DNA from: Bacteroidales bacterium UBA5287
Lineage (GTDB): Bacteria > Bacteroidota > Bacteroidia > Bacteroidales > Dysgonomonadaceae
Reading direction: 5' to 3'
DNA: 64,000 nt
Assembly (NCBI GenBank): GCA_002411345.1
Contig: DHSL01000030.1
Span: forward strand, 41,145 to 105,144
Shown here: positions 18,105 to 26,605 of the stretch, piece after piece
Layout of the letters: each line of letters starts with the position of its first letter
Numbering within the stretch: the first letter of the stretch is position 1
Program-made: the position numbers and the translations under genes
Notes under the pieces: model-generated
Seen by the model: only the letters and a program-made list of their open reading frames with translations
What the model was told of the DNA's origin: nothing
Databases searched by the model: none

Positions 18105-18827
18105 ATGAAAAAACATATACCAAATGCCATTACGATGATGAACCTTTTCTCAGGTTGCATTGCTATCGTCATGGCTTTTGAAGGTAAATTTCAGTGGGTA
18201 GTATTTTGGGTTATTATGGCAGCCGCATTCGATTTTTTCGATGGATTTGTGGCACGCCTTCTTCATGTATCATCCCGATTAGGTGTTGAATTAGATTCAT
18301 TAGCCGACGTAATAAGTTTTGGTGTAGCACCTGCTACGGCCATATTCACTTTACTTCGTCAATATTCATCATATCCCGATTTTTTATCACCCATAGCCGA
18401 TTACATACCATATTTAGCATATCTCACAGCAGTATTTTCCGCCATGCGATTAGGTAAATTCAATATCGACGAACGTCAAACGACCTCCTTTATTGGACTC
18501 CCCACCCCCGCCAACGCATTGTTTTGGATATCCTATTGTTTTGGAATGCAACAACTTGCCTCCAGCAATGTCTGGTTTTTGTATTTAACATTAGCAAGTA
18601 TCCTATTGTTCTCGATACTATTAGTTTCAGAAATCCCCATGTTCTCGCTTAAGATCAAGAATAGAACATTTAGAGGAAATATAAAGCAATTAGTAATAGT
18701 ATTTTTGATGCTCGGTCTCTTTATTTGGCAAGGCATTTCAGGTCTCTCCTGGGGAATAGTAGCATATATCATCATTTCGATTATTTCATCATTATTTGAG
18801 AAGCAAACCGTTAAATATTCCAAATAG
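18105..18827 (+). CDS. pssA: CDP-diacylglycerol--serine O-phosphatidyltransferase
   Basis: The 240-residue membrane enzyme joins serine to CDP-diacylglycerol to give phosphatidylserine, the precursor of phosphatidylethanolamine. The CDP-alcohol phosphatidyltransferase motif DG(x)2AR(x)8G(x)3D(x)3D is visible as DGFVARLLHVSSRLGVELDS followed by LAD, at about residues 47-70. Several hydrophobic segments cover the rest. Length and motif fit the type II (membrane) enzyme. A TACTTTTG box at 18074-18081 may be the -7 element. It starts a run of envelope-lipid genes on this strand, 60 bases ahead of the DUF4834 gene. Confidence 0.94.
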   Translation: MKKHIPNAITMMNLFSGCIAIVMAFEGKFQWVVFWVIMAAAFDFFDGFVARLLHVSSRLGVELDSLADVISFGVAPATAIFTLLRQYSSYPDFLSPIADYIPYLAYLTAVFSAMRLGKFNIDERQTTSFIGLPTPANALFWISYCFGMQQLASSNVWFLYLTLASILLFSILLVSEIPMFSLKIKNRTFRGNIKQLVIVFLMLGLFIWQGISGLSWGIVAYIIISIISSLFEKQTVKYSK

Positions 18828-18887
18828 CCCACCAAACTTTCAATTTTTCCTTTTATCTTTATATTTCAAACCTATTGAGTATAATTT

Positions 18888-19133
18888 ATGTTTAAACTAC
18901 TTTTCTTTCTATTTTTAGTAATGATGTTCCTGTGGTTTTTGGGAAGACCATTCCGTCGTCGTTCCTCAAGTACATACAGACAAGACGATCATCAATCCCA
19001 ACATAGCTATCAAGCACAAGGTGATGAGACACCCGGCATTGAAACACAAGAAGACCGGATTATTTCTTATCAGAAAAAAAGTTTCGAGATCAGCGAAGCC
19101 GAAGATGTAGAATTTAAGGAAATCAAGCACTAA
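18888..19133 (+). CDS. DUF4834 family protein
   Basis: The 81-residue protein has one N-terminal membrane helix (residues 2-19), a basic RPFRRRSS stop-transfer segment, a Gln/His-rich linker and an acidic C-terminus ending in AEDVEFKEIKH. This is the typical look of DUF4834, a Bacteroidetes-restricted family of unknown function that often sits beside pssA. It is 60 bases downstream of pssA on the same strand, so it is probably co-transcribed. No catalytic residues are apparent. Confidence 0.75.
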   Translation: MFKLLFFLFLVMMFLWFLGRPFRRRSSSTYRQDDHQSQHSYQAQGDETPGIETQEDRIISYQKKSFEISEAEDVEFKEIKH

Positions 19134-19435
19134 AACAATTAGTTTTTACTCCGTTTTTCAGTTACATAAAAAATCAGAACATTTAATATTTGCATGCACA
19201 ACATTTATTTGTTGTGCGTATGGAATCCGTGTATATTTTTAGAAGCCTAATAGACAAATGTCATTATTAAGTCATAGAAAAGATTATCGTTTAATCTTTT
19301 ACCACATCGTGCCATAAGAACAATATTCCAGATTAAAATTTTATTAATAGCAATACTTTGACTAAATTTGCGGTTGGAAAAGTTGGTAACTTTTTCCATA
19401 AAAGTCATTATTAACAAATTACAAAGAAGTGTATT
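19134..19435. other. Intergenic region upstream of the sulfonolipid-type operon
   Basis: This 302-base gap has no convincing gene. It contains an inverted repeat (GCACAAC at 19196-19202 with GTTGTGC at 19211-19217) without a T run. An 11-base direct repeat, GTCATTATTAA, begins near 19260 and again near 19404. A TAAATTTG box at 19363-19370, 66 bases before the ATG at 19436, could be a -7 element, though no -33 element fits. The hairpin may be an operator or a weak terminator for DUF4834. Confidence 0.5.
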
Positions 19436-20698
19436 ATGGTAGATATTTTTGACAGGCTTACAAATGCCAAAGGACCGCTTGAACAATACCAGAGTAAATT
19501 AGAAGGATATTTGATGTTTCCTGAACTTGAAGGTGAAATCGGGCCAAGAATGAGATTCCGTGGTAAAGAAGTTATTACCTGGAGTTTGAACAACTACTTA
19601 GGTTTAGCAAATCATCCTGACGTTCGTAAAGCAGATGCAGAAGCCACTGCAAAATGGGGACTTGCGGCACCTATGGGAGCTCGTATGATGTCCGGCCAAA
19701 CAAAATATCACAAAGAACTAGAAAACAGGCTAGCAAAATTCGAAAAGAAAGAAGCAGCATATTTACTTAACTACGGTTATCAGGGAATGGTTTCTATTCT
19801 GGATTCATTATGTTCCAGAAATGATGTAATCGTTTACGATTCAGAAAGCCATGCCTGCATTATGGACGGAATCTTTTTACACAAGGCAAAAGGTGGAAAA
19901 AGTTATGTTTTCCCACACAATGATATGGAACGCTGTGAAAAGATGCTTCGTTTTGCAACAAAACAAGCAGAAGAAAACAACGGCGGAATCTTAGTAGTAA
20001 CCGAAGGTGTTTTTGGCATGTCGGGTGGATTAGGTAATTTACCAGGAATTGTGAAATTGAAAGAAAAGTTCAATTTCCGTCTCCTTATTGACGATGCTCA
20101 TGGATTTGGTACTATGGGTGCTACCGGTGCCGGGACAAGTGAACATTTCGGAGTTATGGACGATGTAGATATCTATTTTTCCACATTTGCAAAGTCGATG
20201 GCAGGTATTGGTGCATTTGTTGCTACGAAAAAAGTCATTATTGATTCACTGAAATCAAATATGCGTTCACAGATTTACGCAAAATCACTTCCTCTGCCAA
20301 TGGTTGAAGGAGCGATGAAAAGACTAGACATGCTTCAGAATGAACCAGAGCACAAAGAAAATCTTTGGAAAGTAGTTCATAAATTGCAGGACGAATTACG
20401 CAAAAACGGTTTCGATATAGGAAACACAGAATCCCCAGTAACCCCTGTTTACCTGAGTGGATCAGTGATTGAAGGTACAAATATCGTATTTGACTTACGT
20501 GAGACCTACAATGTATTCTGTTCTATGGTTGTTTATCCAGTTGTTCCTAAAAATGTATTAATGCTTCGTCTTATCCCTACTTCAGCACATACACAAAAAG
20601 AAGTAGATGAGACAATTGAAGTATTTAAGAAAGTTAAAGTTAATTTGGAAGCCGGTAAATACAAAGGCACCGAAATGAAAACAATGAGAATTGATTAA
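19436..20698 (+). CDS. PLP-dependent alpha-oxoamine synthase; probable cysteate C-fatty acyltransferase (CapB/SulA-like) or serine palmitoyltransferase
   Basis: The 420-residue cytosolic fold-type I PLP enzyme belongs to the alpha-oxoamine synthase family, with KBL, AONS and SPT. It shows NNYLGLANHP, a stacking His139, the PLP aspartate pair DDAHGFG (Asp220, His222) and the PLP lysine at about Lys253 (FAKSMAGIGAF). Family enzymes condense an amino acid with an acyl thioester and release CO2. This subfamily's start (IFDRLxxxKGPL) resembles, from memory, the Bacteroidetes enzymes that condense cysteate with acyl-CoA/ACP to 3-ketocapnine. The next gene, a cysteate-synthase candidate three bases away, supports that reading over serine palmitoyltransferase. 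It is not AONS or KBL by context, because no biotin or tdh gene is near. Substrate specificity remains inferred. Confidence 0.8.
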   Translation: MVDIFDRLTNAKGPLEQYQSKLEGYLMFPELEGEIGPRMRFRGKEVITWSLNNYLGLANHPDVRKADAEATAKWGLAAPMGARMMSGQTKYHKELENRLAKFEKKEAAYLLNYGYQGMVSILDSLCSRNDVIVYDSESHACIMDGIFLHKAKGGKSYVFPHNDMERCEKMLRFATKQAEENNGGILVVTEGVFGMSGGLGNLPGIVKLKEKFNFRLLIDDAHGFGTMGATGAGTSEHFGVMDDVDIYFSTFAKSMAGIGAFVATKKVIIDSLKSNMRSQIYAKSLPLPMVEGAMKRLDMLQNEPEHKENLWKVVHKLQDELRKNGFDIGNTESPVTPVYLSGSVIEGTNIVFDLRETYNVFCSMVVYPVVPKNVLMLRLIPTSAHTQKEVDETIEVFKKVKVNLEAGKYKGTEMKTMRID

Positions 20699-20701
20699 AA
20701 G

Positions 20702-22045
20702 ATGAAGAATCCCATTCGTAAGAGAACAATAATGAGAAGAAAAAAATACCACTTAAAGTGCGTCAATTGCGGTACAACTACCCCGACGTTTGGAAAGTGG
20801 TTAAAGCAGAATCAGAAATGTCCAAACTGCGGAAGTACTTATTCTGAGATTTGGTATGGTTCAGACTATCGGAAATTGGAAAAGATTTTCAAAGGTCCGG
20901 CGACAAGTTTTTGGATGTACTTCGATTTCCTTCCGCTTTATATGAGGAGGAATATTGTATCTTTTTATGAAGGAGCTTCACCTGTAGAAAAGTGGTCTTT
21001 TCTGGAAGAGTATGCAAAAAACAAATACAACCTGGACATTGAAGTGTTCGCTTATCGGAATGATCTGAATGGCGGCACAGGCACTTTTAAGGATGTTGCA
21101 GCCTCATTGGCCGCAAGCATTTTCAAAGAAAGACGGGTTAAACAATATTGCATAGCCTCGACAGGTAATACTGCTACTGCATACGCTAAATATTTATCAA
21201 AAGCCGGTGTAAACTGTTCTGTATTCATGCCCGAAGACAGTCTTATTACATCACAAGCATTCATTAATTCCTATGGTCAGCGAGTATTCAAAGTCATGGG
21301 TGATTATGCAAAAGCCAAGTCCGTTGCCAACGAATATGCCAAAGAGCATAACGTTCTTATTTCCAGTGGCAATACCGATCCAATACGTATTGAAGCCAAG
21401 AAAACCATGGTTTTTGAATGGCTCAGACAAATTGGCAAGTTGCCTGATGTATATATTCAGGCAGTCAGCGGCGGAACAGGTCCATTAGCCATCGATAAGG
21501 GTATCAGGGAATTAAGTGAAGTTCGTCCCGATTTGCATCTACCTCGATTCATTTTAGTACAATCCGATGGTTGTGATCCGATGGTTCAGGCATGGGAAAA
21601 AGCAGAAGCCGCAGGATTTCCAGAAGGCTGGGAAAAAGACTACCCTATTTTGGACAATCCACAGACAATGGTACCCACCCTTGCGACCGGGAATCCCGCT
21701 TCTTATCCCATCATTGCTAAACTTGTCAAAAGGTCGAATGGATCATTTGTGCGCATGAATGAAAAGAAGTTGGTATCAGTAGGAAAACTTATTGCATACG
21801 AGCAAAAAGTCATTCCAGGACCAGCATCTGCCGTTTGTGTAGCCGGTTTCTTTCTTGCATTGAAACAAGGAAAGATAAAGAATGGTGATAGTGTTATGGT
21901 AAATATTGGTGAGGGTGCCACCCGTGCACCTCGATTTGTAGAACAAATGATTTATACAACTCAGGAAGTGAGCAGTGCAAAAGACTGCGAGCCTCACAAT
22001 ATTTCAGATTTCAGGGAACAGTTGTGGAACGACCTGATTAGCTGA
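20702..22045 (+). CDS. Threonine-synthase-fold PLP enzyme with zinc ribbon; probable archaeal-type cysteate synthase
   Basis: The 447-residue enzyme begins with a four-Cys zinc ribbon (Cys20, 23, 40, 43) followed by a fold-type II PLP domain. The likely PLP lysine is Lys130 in GTGTFKDVAAS, and the phosphate-binding loop is ASTGNTATAYAKY. The overall plan is that of threonine synthase, and of the archaeal cysteate synthase that arose from it and makes L-cysteate from O-phosphoserine and sulfite. Biosynthetic threonine synthase normally sits with thrA/thrB, which are absent here. Instead it follows an alpha-oxoamine synthase by three bases and precedes an SDR by seven, which favours cysteate synthase. 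The start could also be the ATG at 20732, still ahead of the zinc ribbon. Threonine synthase is the alternative. Confidence 0.72.
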   Translation: MKNPIRKRTIMRRKKYHLKCVNCGTTTPTFGKWLKQNQKCPNCGSTYSEIWYGSDYRKLEKIFKGPATSFWMYFDFLPLYMRRNIVSFYEGASPVEKWSFLEEYAKNKYNLDIEVFAYRNDLNGGTGTFKDVAASLAASIFKERRVKQYCIASTGNTATAYAKYLSKAGVNCSVFMPEDSLITSQAFINSYGQRVFKVMGDYAKAKSVANEYAKEHNVLISSGNTDPIRIEAKKTMVFEWLRQIGKLPDVYIQAVSGGTGPLAIDKGIRELSEVRPDLHLPRFILVQSDGCDPMVQAWEKAEAAGFPEGWEKDYPILDNPQTMVPTLATGNPASYPIIAKLVKRSNGSFVRMNEKKLVSVGKLIAYEQKVIPGPASAVCVAGFFLALKQGKIKNGDSVMVNIGEGATRAPRFVEQMIYTTQEVSSAKDCEPHNISDFREQLWNDLIS

Positions 22046-22052
22046 GCATATA

Positions 22053-22850
22053 ATGCAGGAAATTTCAAATAAGACAATATGGATAACGGGCGCTTCTTCC
22101 GGGATAGGTGAAGCGTCCGCTTATCTGTTGGCACAATCTAACTCAAATCTGATTCTTACTGCCACTCGTGCAGACAAATTACGTTCAGTACAACAGAAAT
22201 GTATTATTTTAGGTGCCAAATGTGAAATATTACCTTACGATTTATCCGATCTTGAAAACTTGAATGCACTTGCAGACAAGGCGTTATCGCTTTATGGCAC
22301 TATTGATGTGTTATTTTTAAATGCAGGCATCAGTCAACGCAGTAAAGCTCTGGATACATCACTTGATGTGGACAAGAAAATTATGGATGTTAATTTTGTT
22401 GCCCCGGTAATAATTACGAAACGCATATTACCGAAAATCATTGAGAACGGAGGAGGTACAATTGCCGTCACATCCAGCATATCGGGTAAGTTTGGTTTTC
22501 CACTCCGCTCCGCTTATGCATCTTCTAAATTTGCACTTTATGGTTTCTTTGAGACCATTCACGCGGAATATTACAATCAGAATATCCGTGTAGTAATGGT
22601 ATGTCCCGGAAGAGTCAAAACGAATATCTCATTCAATGCTTTAGAAGCCGATGGAACCAAGCATGCACAAATGGATGACGGACAAAATAACGGTATCAGT
22701 TCAGAAAAAGCCGCAAAAATAATTGTCAGAGCCATTAAAAAGCAAAAGCCCGAAGTATTTGTCGGTGGATTTGAATTAGCAATGGTTTATATCAAGCGAT
22801 TTCTTCCAGGTTTAGCTCGAAAAATTGCAAGAAGCATAAAATCAACTTAA
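22053..22850 (+). CDS. Short-chain dehydrogenase/reductase, candidate 3-ketocapnine (ketosphinganine-type) reductase
   Basis: The 265-residue classical SDR has the cofactor loop TGASSGIG at about residues 12-19, NAG at 90-92 and the catalytic Ser (about 141), Tyr155 and Lys159 (YASSK). The long C-terminal part (KAAKIIVRAIKKQKPEVFVGG, then a hydrophobic/basic tail) is as in membrane-associated lipid SDRs such as the 3-ketodihydrosphingosine reductase and DHRS7 groups. It lies seven bases after the cysteate-synthase candidate, so reduction of the 3-keto product of the first enzyme to the 3-hydroxy lipid base is the natural role. That role is inferred from family and order. Confidence 0.72.
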   Translation: MQEISNKTIWITGASSGIGEASAYLLAQSNSNLILTATRADKLRSVQQKCIILGAKCEILPYDLSDLENLNALADKALSLYGTIDVLFLNAGISQRSKALDTSLDVDKKIMDVNFVAPVIITKRILPKIIENGGGTIAVTSSISGKFGFPLRSAYASSKFALYGFFETIHAEYYNQNIRVVMVCPGRVKTNISFNALEADGTKHAQMDDGQNNGISSEKAAKIIVRAIKKQKPEVFVGGFELAMVYIKRFLPGLARKIARSIKST

Positions 22851-22875
22851 TAATAAACACTATTTATTTAGAATA

Positions 22876-23970
22876 ATGAAAGAGAACTATGTAATCAGTG
22901 GTATCCAACAGGTAGGCATTGGTGTTGAGAACTTTACAGAAGCGTGGAAATATTATATTGATGTTTTCAATATGGATATCCGTATCCTTGAAGACGACAC
23001 AGTTGCCGAATTGATGCTGCCTTACACAGGAAATCAACCTCAAAAAAGACACGCCTGTATAGCAATTAATATGCAAGGAGGTGGAGGATTTGAAGTATGG
23101 CAATATTCAGAGCGTAAACCACAACCAGTAGGATTTGAGATTCAGGCAGGCGATTTAGGAATTTTTGTCGCTAAGATTAAAAGTCGCGATGTTGAAAAAG
23201 CATACGAATATTTAAAGAATAAGAAAGGCACTTTATTACTCGGTAAAATCGCTCAAAACATTGATGGTGAGAAGACATTCTACATGAAAGATCCATACGG
23301 AAACATCTTTCAAATTATTCATGAGCCAAGTGTCTATCGCGAAGAAAACCGTTCCACTTCAGGTATTGGCGGAGTTATGATTGGCACTTCCGATATAAAT
23401 AAAATACTACCTATCTACAGAGATATTTTAGGATATGACGAAGTAGTTTCTGATGTAACCGGTTCATTTGACGATTTAAAAGTCCTTTCTTCCGGCAGCG
23501 GTCAATTCCGTCGTTTATTGCTCACTCACAGTAAGCCAAGAAAAGGAGGATTCAGCGAGCTCTTAGGTAAATCCTATGTAGAATTAGTACAAGCATTAGA
23601 CCGTACACCTCGGAAGATCTATGAAGGACGCTACTGGGGTGATCCAGGATTTATTCAAGTTTGTTTTGATGTCCGTAACCTTGATGCTTTACAAAAGAAG
23701 TGTGAATCAATTGGTTTTCCATTTACAGTAGATACCCGTTCAAGATATAAACAAGGCGACTCGTTTGATATGGGAGCTGCAGCCGGTCAGTTTACCTACA
23801 TTGAAGATCCTGACGGGACATTAATTGAATTTGTAGAGACCCACAAAATCCCCATTATGAAGAAGTTAGGATTAAGTTTAAACTTAATCAAGCGTGATGC
23901 AGAGAAGCCCCTTCCAAAATGGTTGATGAAAATGCTTCGTTTTATGCGTTTGAAACCCGAGGATTTATAA
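22876..23970 (+). CDS. Two-domain VOC protein, HPPD-like fold, unknown role in the lipid operon
   Basis: The 364-residue protein contains two vicinal-oxygen-chelate modules at about residues 7-145 and 165-310. Each has paired beta-alpha-beta-beta-beta units and closing motifs of the type F-x-M-K-D-P-x-G-N and Y-I-E-D-P-D-G-T-x-I-E-F. Candidate metal ligands are His/Glu residues such as the Glu of LIEFVE near the end. A basic, Leu-rich tail (about 315-364) could contact membranes. VOC enzymes include dioxygenases, glyoxalases and isomerases. A 4-hydroxyphenylpyruvate dioxygenase is unlikely without tyrosine genes nearby. It is the last gene of the operon, 25 bases after the SDR and before a strong terminator, so a step on the same lipid is plausible but unproven. 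Confidence 0.7.
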   Translation: MKENYVISGIQQVGIGVENFTEAWKYYIDVFNMDIRILEDDTVAELMLPYTGNQPQKRHACIAINMQGGGGFEVWQYSERKPQPVGFEIQAGDLGIFVAKIKSRDVEKAYEYLKNKKGTLLLGKIAQNIDGEKTFYMKDPYGNIFQIIHEPSVYREENRSTSGIGGVMIGTSDINKILPIYRDILGYDEVVSDVTGSFDDLKVLSSGSGQFRRLLLTHSKPRKGGFSELLGKSYVELVQALDRTPRKIYEGRYWGDPGFIQVCFDVRNLDALQKKCESIGFPFTVDTRSRYKQGDSFDMGAAAGQFTYIEDPDGTLIEFVETHKIPIMKKLGLSLNLIKRDAEKPLPKWLMKMLRFMRLKPEDL

Positions 23971-23984
23971 TCCTATCAAAGTAT

Positions 23985-24030
23985 AAAAAAAGGTCTGTTA
24001 CATTCTTTAGTAACAGACCTTTTTTATTTT
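23985..24030. terminator. Strong bidirectional rho-independent terminator
   Basis: A perfect 10-bp stem, AGGTCTGTTA (23991-24000) with TAACAGACCT (24011-24020), has a 10-base loop. It is flanked by an A run on the left and a T run on the right, so it can end transcripts from both the VOC gene (plus) and ugd (minus). Confidence 0.92.
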
Positions 24031-24042
24031 ATCTCATTGATT

Positions 24043-25362
24043 TTACTTACCCACTCCTCTGTAATCGAATCCATTTGAATTCACCTCTTCGCTATTATAG
24101 ATATTTCTTCCATCTACAATTAAGAAGTTATTCATTATTTTATGTAATACATCCCAGTTTGGCATACGAAATTCTTTCCATTCTGTTGGGACGATGATTG
24201 CATCAGCATTATTAGCAGCATCATAAATATCCGTAGCGTAATAAATTGAATCTCCCAGATATTTTTCTTTTGCCTCTTTCATTGCAGCCGGATCATAAGC
24301 CCTCACGTTCACTCCAGCTTCCTGCAAGCTGCTAATGAGTGTCAACGATGGAGCATCGCGCATATCGTCCGTTTCCGGTTTAAAAGACAATCCCCACACA
24401 GCTACAGTTTTACCTTTTATGTCGCCATCAAAATATTTATTAAACTTATAGAAAAGTATAGTTTTCTGTTTATTGTTAACATTCTCAACCGATTTCAACA
24501 CATTCATTTCGTAGCCCACATCTTCGCCCATTTTAATTATGGCACGAATATCTTTAGGGAAGCAACTACCACCGTATCCACATCCAGGATACAGAAAGTT
24601 TTTTCCGATTCGTGAATCAGTACCCATTCCTCGTCGTACCATATTTACGTCAGCGCCCAAAAGTTCGCATAAGTTTGCTATATCATTCATGAAACTGATT
24701 CTTGTAGCCAACATAGCATTCGACGCATATTTTGTCATTTCAGAAGAAAGAATATCCATAAATATCACCCTGAAATTATTTAGCAAGAAAGGACGATACA
24801 GACGCGTCATTAATTCTTCGGCCTGTTCAGACTCCACCCCTACGACTACTCTGTCCGGGCTCATAAAGTCCTCAACTGCAGCCCCTTCTTTAAGGAATTC
24901 AGGATTTGACGCGACATCAAATTGCAGATCTGTAAGTCCCCGTTCATCCAATCTTTTTCTGATAAGATCTTTAATCATGTAAGACGTACCGACAGGAACC
25001 GTGCTTTTAGTGACAACCAATATTGGATTTGTCAAATTATCAGCAATTGTTTTTGCCACTGTTTTTACATAAGACAGATTAGCATTTCCATCCTCATCCG
25101 ATGGTGTACCCACTGCTATGAATACGATATTCATATCATTCAATACCGAGGCAAGATCAGTGGTGAAATGAAGTCTATCCGCTTCATGATTCCTTTGAAC
25201 TATTGATTTTAAACCCGGTTCATATATAGGTACGATTCCTTTTTTAAGTTTTTCTATCTTATCAATATCAATGTCAACACATGTTACATCAGTTCCCATT
25301 TCGGAAAAACATGCTCCCGACACGAGTCCTACATAACCTGTTCCTACTACAGCAATCTTCAT
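24043..25362 (-). CDS. ugd: UDP-glucose 6-dehydrogenase
   Basis: The 439-residue enzyme oxidises UDP-glucose to UDP-glucuronate with two NAD+, feeding capsule, O-antigen or glycan synthesis. The Rossmann start MKIAVVGTGYVGLVSG, the substrate loop NPEFLKEGAAVEDF and the catalytic Cys in GCGYGGSCFPKD (about residue 260) are all present. The C-terminal domain contains VWGLSFKPETDDMRDAPS. The length is normal. It is the last gene of a six-gene minus-strand operon, three bases after the LolC/E-like permease. No glycosyltransferases adjoin it, so the destination of the glucuronate is not shown. Confidence 0.96.
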   Translation of the reverse strand: MKIAVVGTGYVGLVSGACFSEMGTDVTCVDIDIDKIEKLKKGIVPIYEPGLKSIVQRNHEADRLHFTTDLASVLNDMNIVFIAVGTPSDEDGNANLSYVKTVAKTIADNLTNPILVVTKSTVPVGTSYMIKDLIRKRLDERGLTDLQFDVASNPEFLKEGAAVEDFMSPDRVVVGVESEQAEELMTRLYRPFLLNNFRVIFMDILSSEMTKYASNAMLATRISFMNDIANLCELLGADVNMVRRGMGTDSRIGKNFLYPGCGYGGSCFPKDIRAIIKMGEDVGYEMNVLKSVENVNNKQKTILFYKFNKYFDGDIKGKTVAVWGLSFKPETDDMRDAPSLTLISSLQEAGVNVRAYDPAAMKEAKEKYLGDSIYYATDIYDAANNADAIIVPTEWKEFRMPNWDVLHKIMNNFLIVDGRNIYNSEEVNSNGFDYRGVGK

Positions 25363-25365
25363 AAT

Positions 25366-26595
25366 CTATATGTTTTTAAGTTTCTTTTTTAAATTATTTA
25401 TCGGATATAAAACTGTTAAAAAGCTAACGACTGTAACAACAAAAAAGACGATTAATATATCTGTAAACTTGACTATTACAGGGTACGAATCAATAATGTA
25501 AACACTTGGATCGCTTCCTAATTTAAGAAGTCCAAAATGTTGTTGCAACAAACAAATAATAAGTCCCAGTATAATGCCTACAACGATGCCCGTTAAACAA
25601 ATCAGCCATCCTTCGTACTTAAAAATTTGTGTTAACTGTTTATCTGAAGCACCCATATTTCGCAGGCTCATCATATCTTCTTTCTTTTCAACTATCAACA
25701 TAGTCAGTGAGCCAATCACATTAAACACAGCGATAAGCAATATGAGTCCGAATATCAGGAACGTCACCCATTTTTCGATTTGCAACATTCTAAATGACTC
25801 TTTTTGTTGTTCAAACCTATTTTCGACCAAATATGAATCGCCCAAAATATCTTGAATATTCTTCTCCACTTTTTCTACTGAAGCCCCCTCTTTCAGTGAT
25901 AATTCGAGAGCAGACACTTCGTTGTTGTCATATCTAAAAAGTTTACGAGCCAAGGCGATAGGAATGATTGCCATTTGTTCGTCATACTCCGGTTGATTGA
26001 CACTGAATACACCAGATACAAATGCATAATCGATTGTAAATGCAGATGCCGGATTTACCATATTCACGGATGAATTTCGTTTTGGGACATAGATTTCTAT
26101 AGGATCGACAAAATCAGGACTAGCTGCTAAACTCATTGCTATTCCCGAGCCAAGAATGGTATAATTTACCACATCTTCGTTCAAGAGGAATTTTCCATCC
26201 AGCAGCAACTTATCCATATCAGTAATCAGTTTAAACTCTTCGGACACCCCTTTTAGCAATACAGCAACCTGATTATCGCCAAATTTATATAAAGCATTAT
26301 CTTCGAGTGTCTCAGACACGATATTTACCCCCTCTACACTCAATGCTTTATCGAATTCCGGTGTATGATAATTAAACACCTTGCCCTGTTTTACCGTTAT
26401 TTTGAGTTGCGGGTCAAATGAATTAAACATCCCTTCGACCAAACCACCAAACCCATTAAAAACTGAGAGCATGCAAATCATTGCCATGGTAGCCACAGCA
26501 ATTCCGCATACAGATATAAAAGAAATCACATTGATTGCATTATGCGATTTCTTAGAAAACAAATATCTTTTGGCAATAAAAAGCGGGAAGTTCAA
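25366..26595 (-). CDS. FtsX-family ABC permease, LolC/LolE-like
   Basis: The 409-residue inner-membrane protein starts with the LolC/E signature FIAKRYLFSKKSHNAINVIS and a first helix with GIAVATMAMICMLSVFNGF. A periplasmic MacB-type domain covers about residues 55-270. Three more helices lie in the FtsX domain, including a TLMIVEKKEDMMSLRNMGAS-like coupling region. LolCDE extracts lipoproteins from the inner membrane for delivery to the outer membrane. The matching ATPase LolD is not next to it, as is usual in Bacteroidetes. It lies 10 bases after rbfA and three before ugd. Another FtsX-type exporter role cannot be excluded. Confidence 0.85.
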   Translation of the reverse strand: MNFPLFIAKRYLFSKKSHNAINVISFISVCGIAVATMAMICMLSVFNGFGGLVEGMFNSFDPQLKITVKQGKVFNYHTPEFDKALSVEGVNIVSETLEDNALYKFGDNQVAVLLKGVSEEFKLITDMDKLLLDGKFLLNEDVVNYTILGSGIAMSLAASPDFVDPIEIYVPKRNSSVNMVNPASAFTIDYAFVSGVFSVNQPEYDEQMAIIPIALARKLFRYDNNEVSALELSLKEGASVEKVEKNIQDILGDSYLVENRFEQQKESFRMLQIEKWVTFLIFGLILLIAVFNVIGSLTMLIVEKKEDMMSLRNMGASDKQLTQIFKYEGWLICLTGIVVGIILGLIICLLQQHFGLLKLGSDPSVYIIDSYPVIVKFTDILIVFFVVTVVSFLTVLYPINNLKKKLKNI

Positions 26596-26605
26596 AGTTA
26601 ATAGT

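Noticed and set aside
20702..22045. Plain threonine synthase as the name of this enzyme
   Set aside because: The fold fits, but there are no thrA/thrB neighbours and it is bound to an alpha-oxoamine synthase and an SDR. Cysteate synthase explains the context better; threonine synthase is kept as an alternative.
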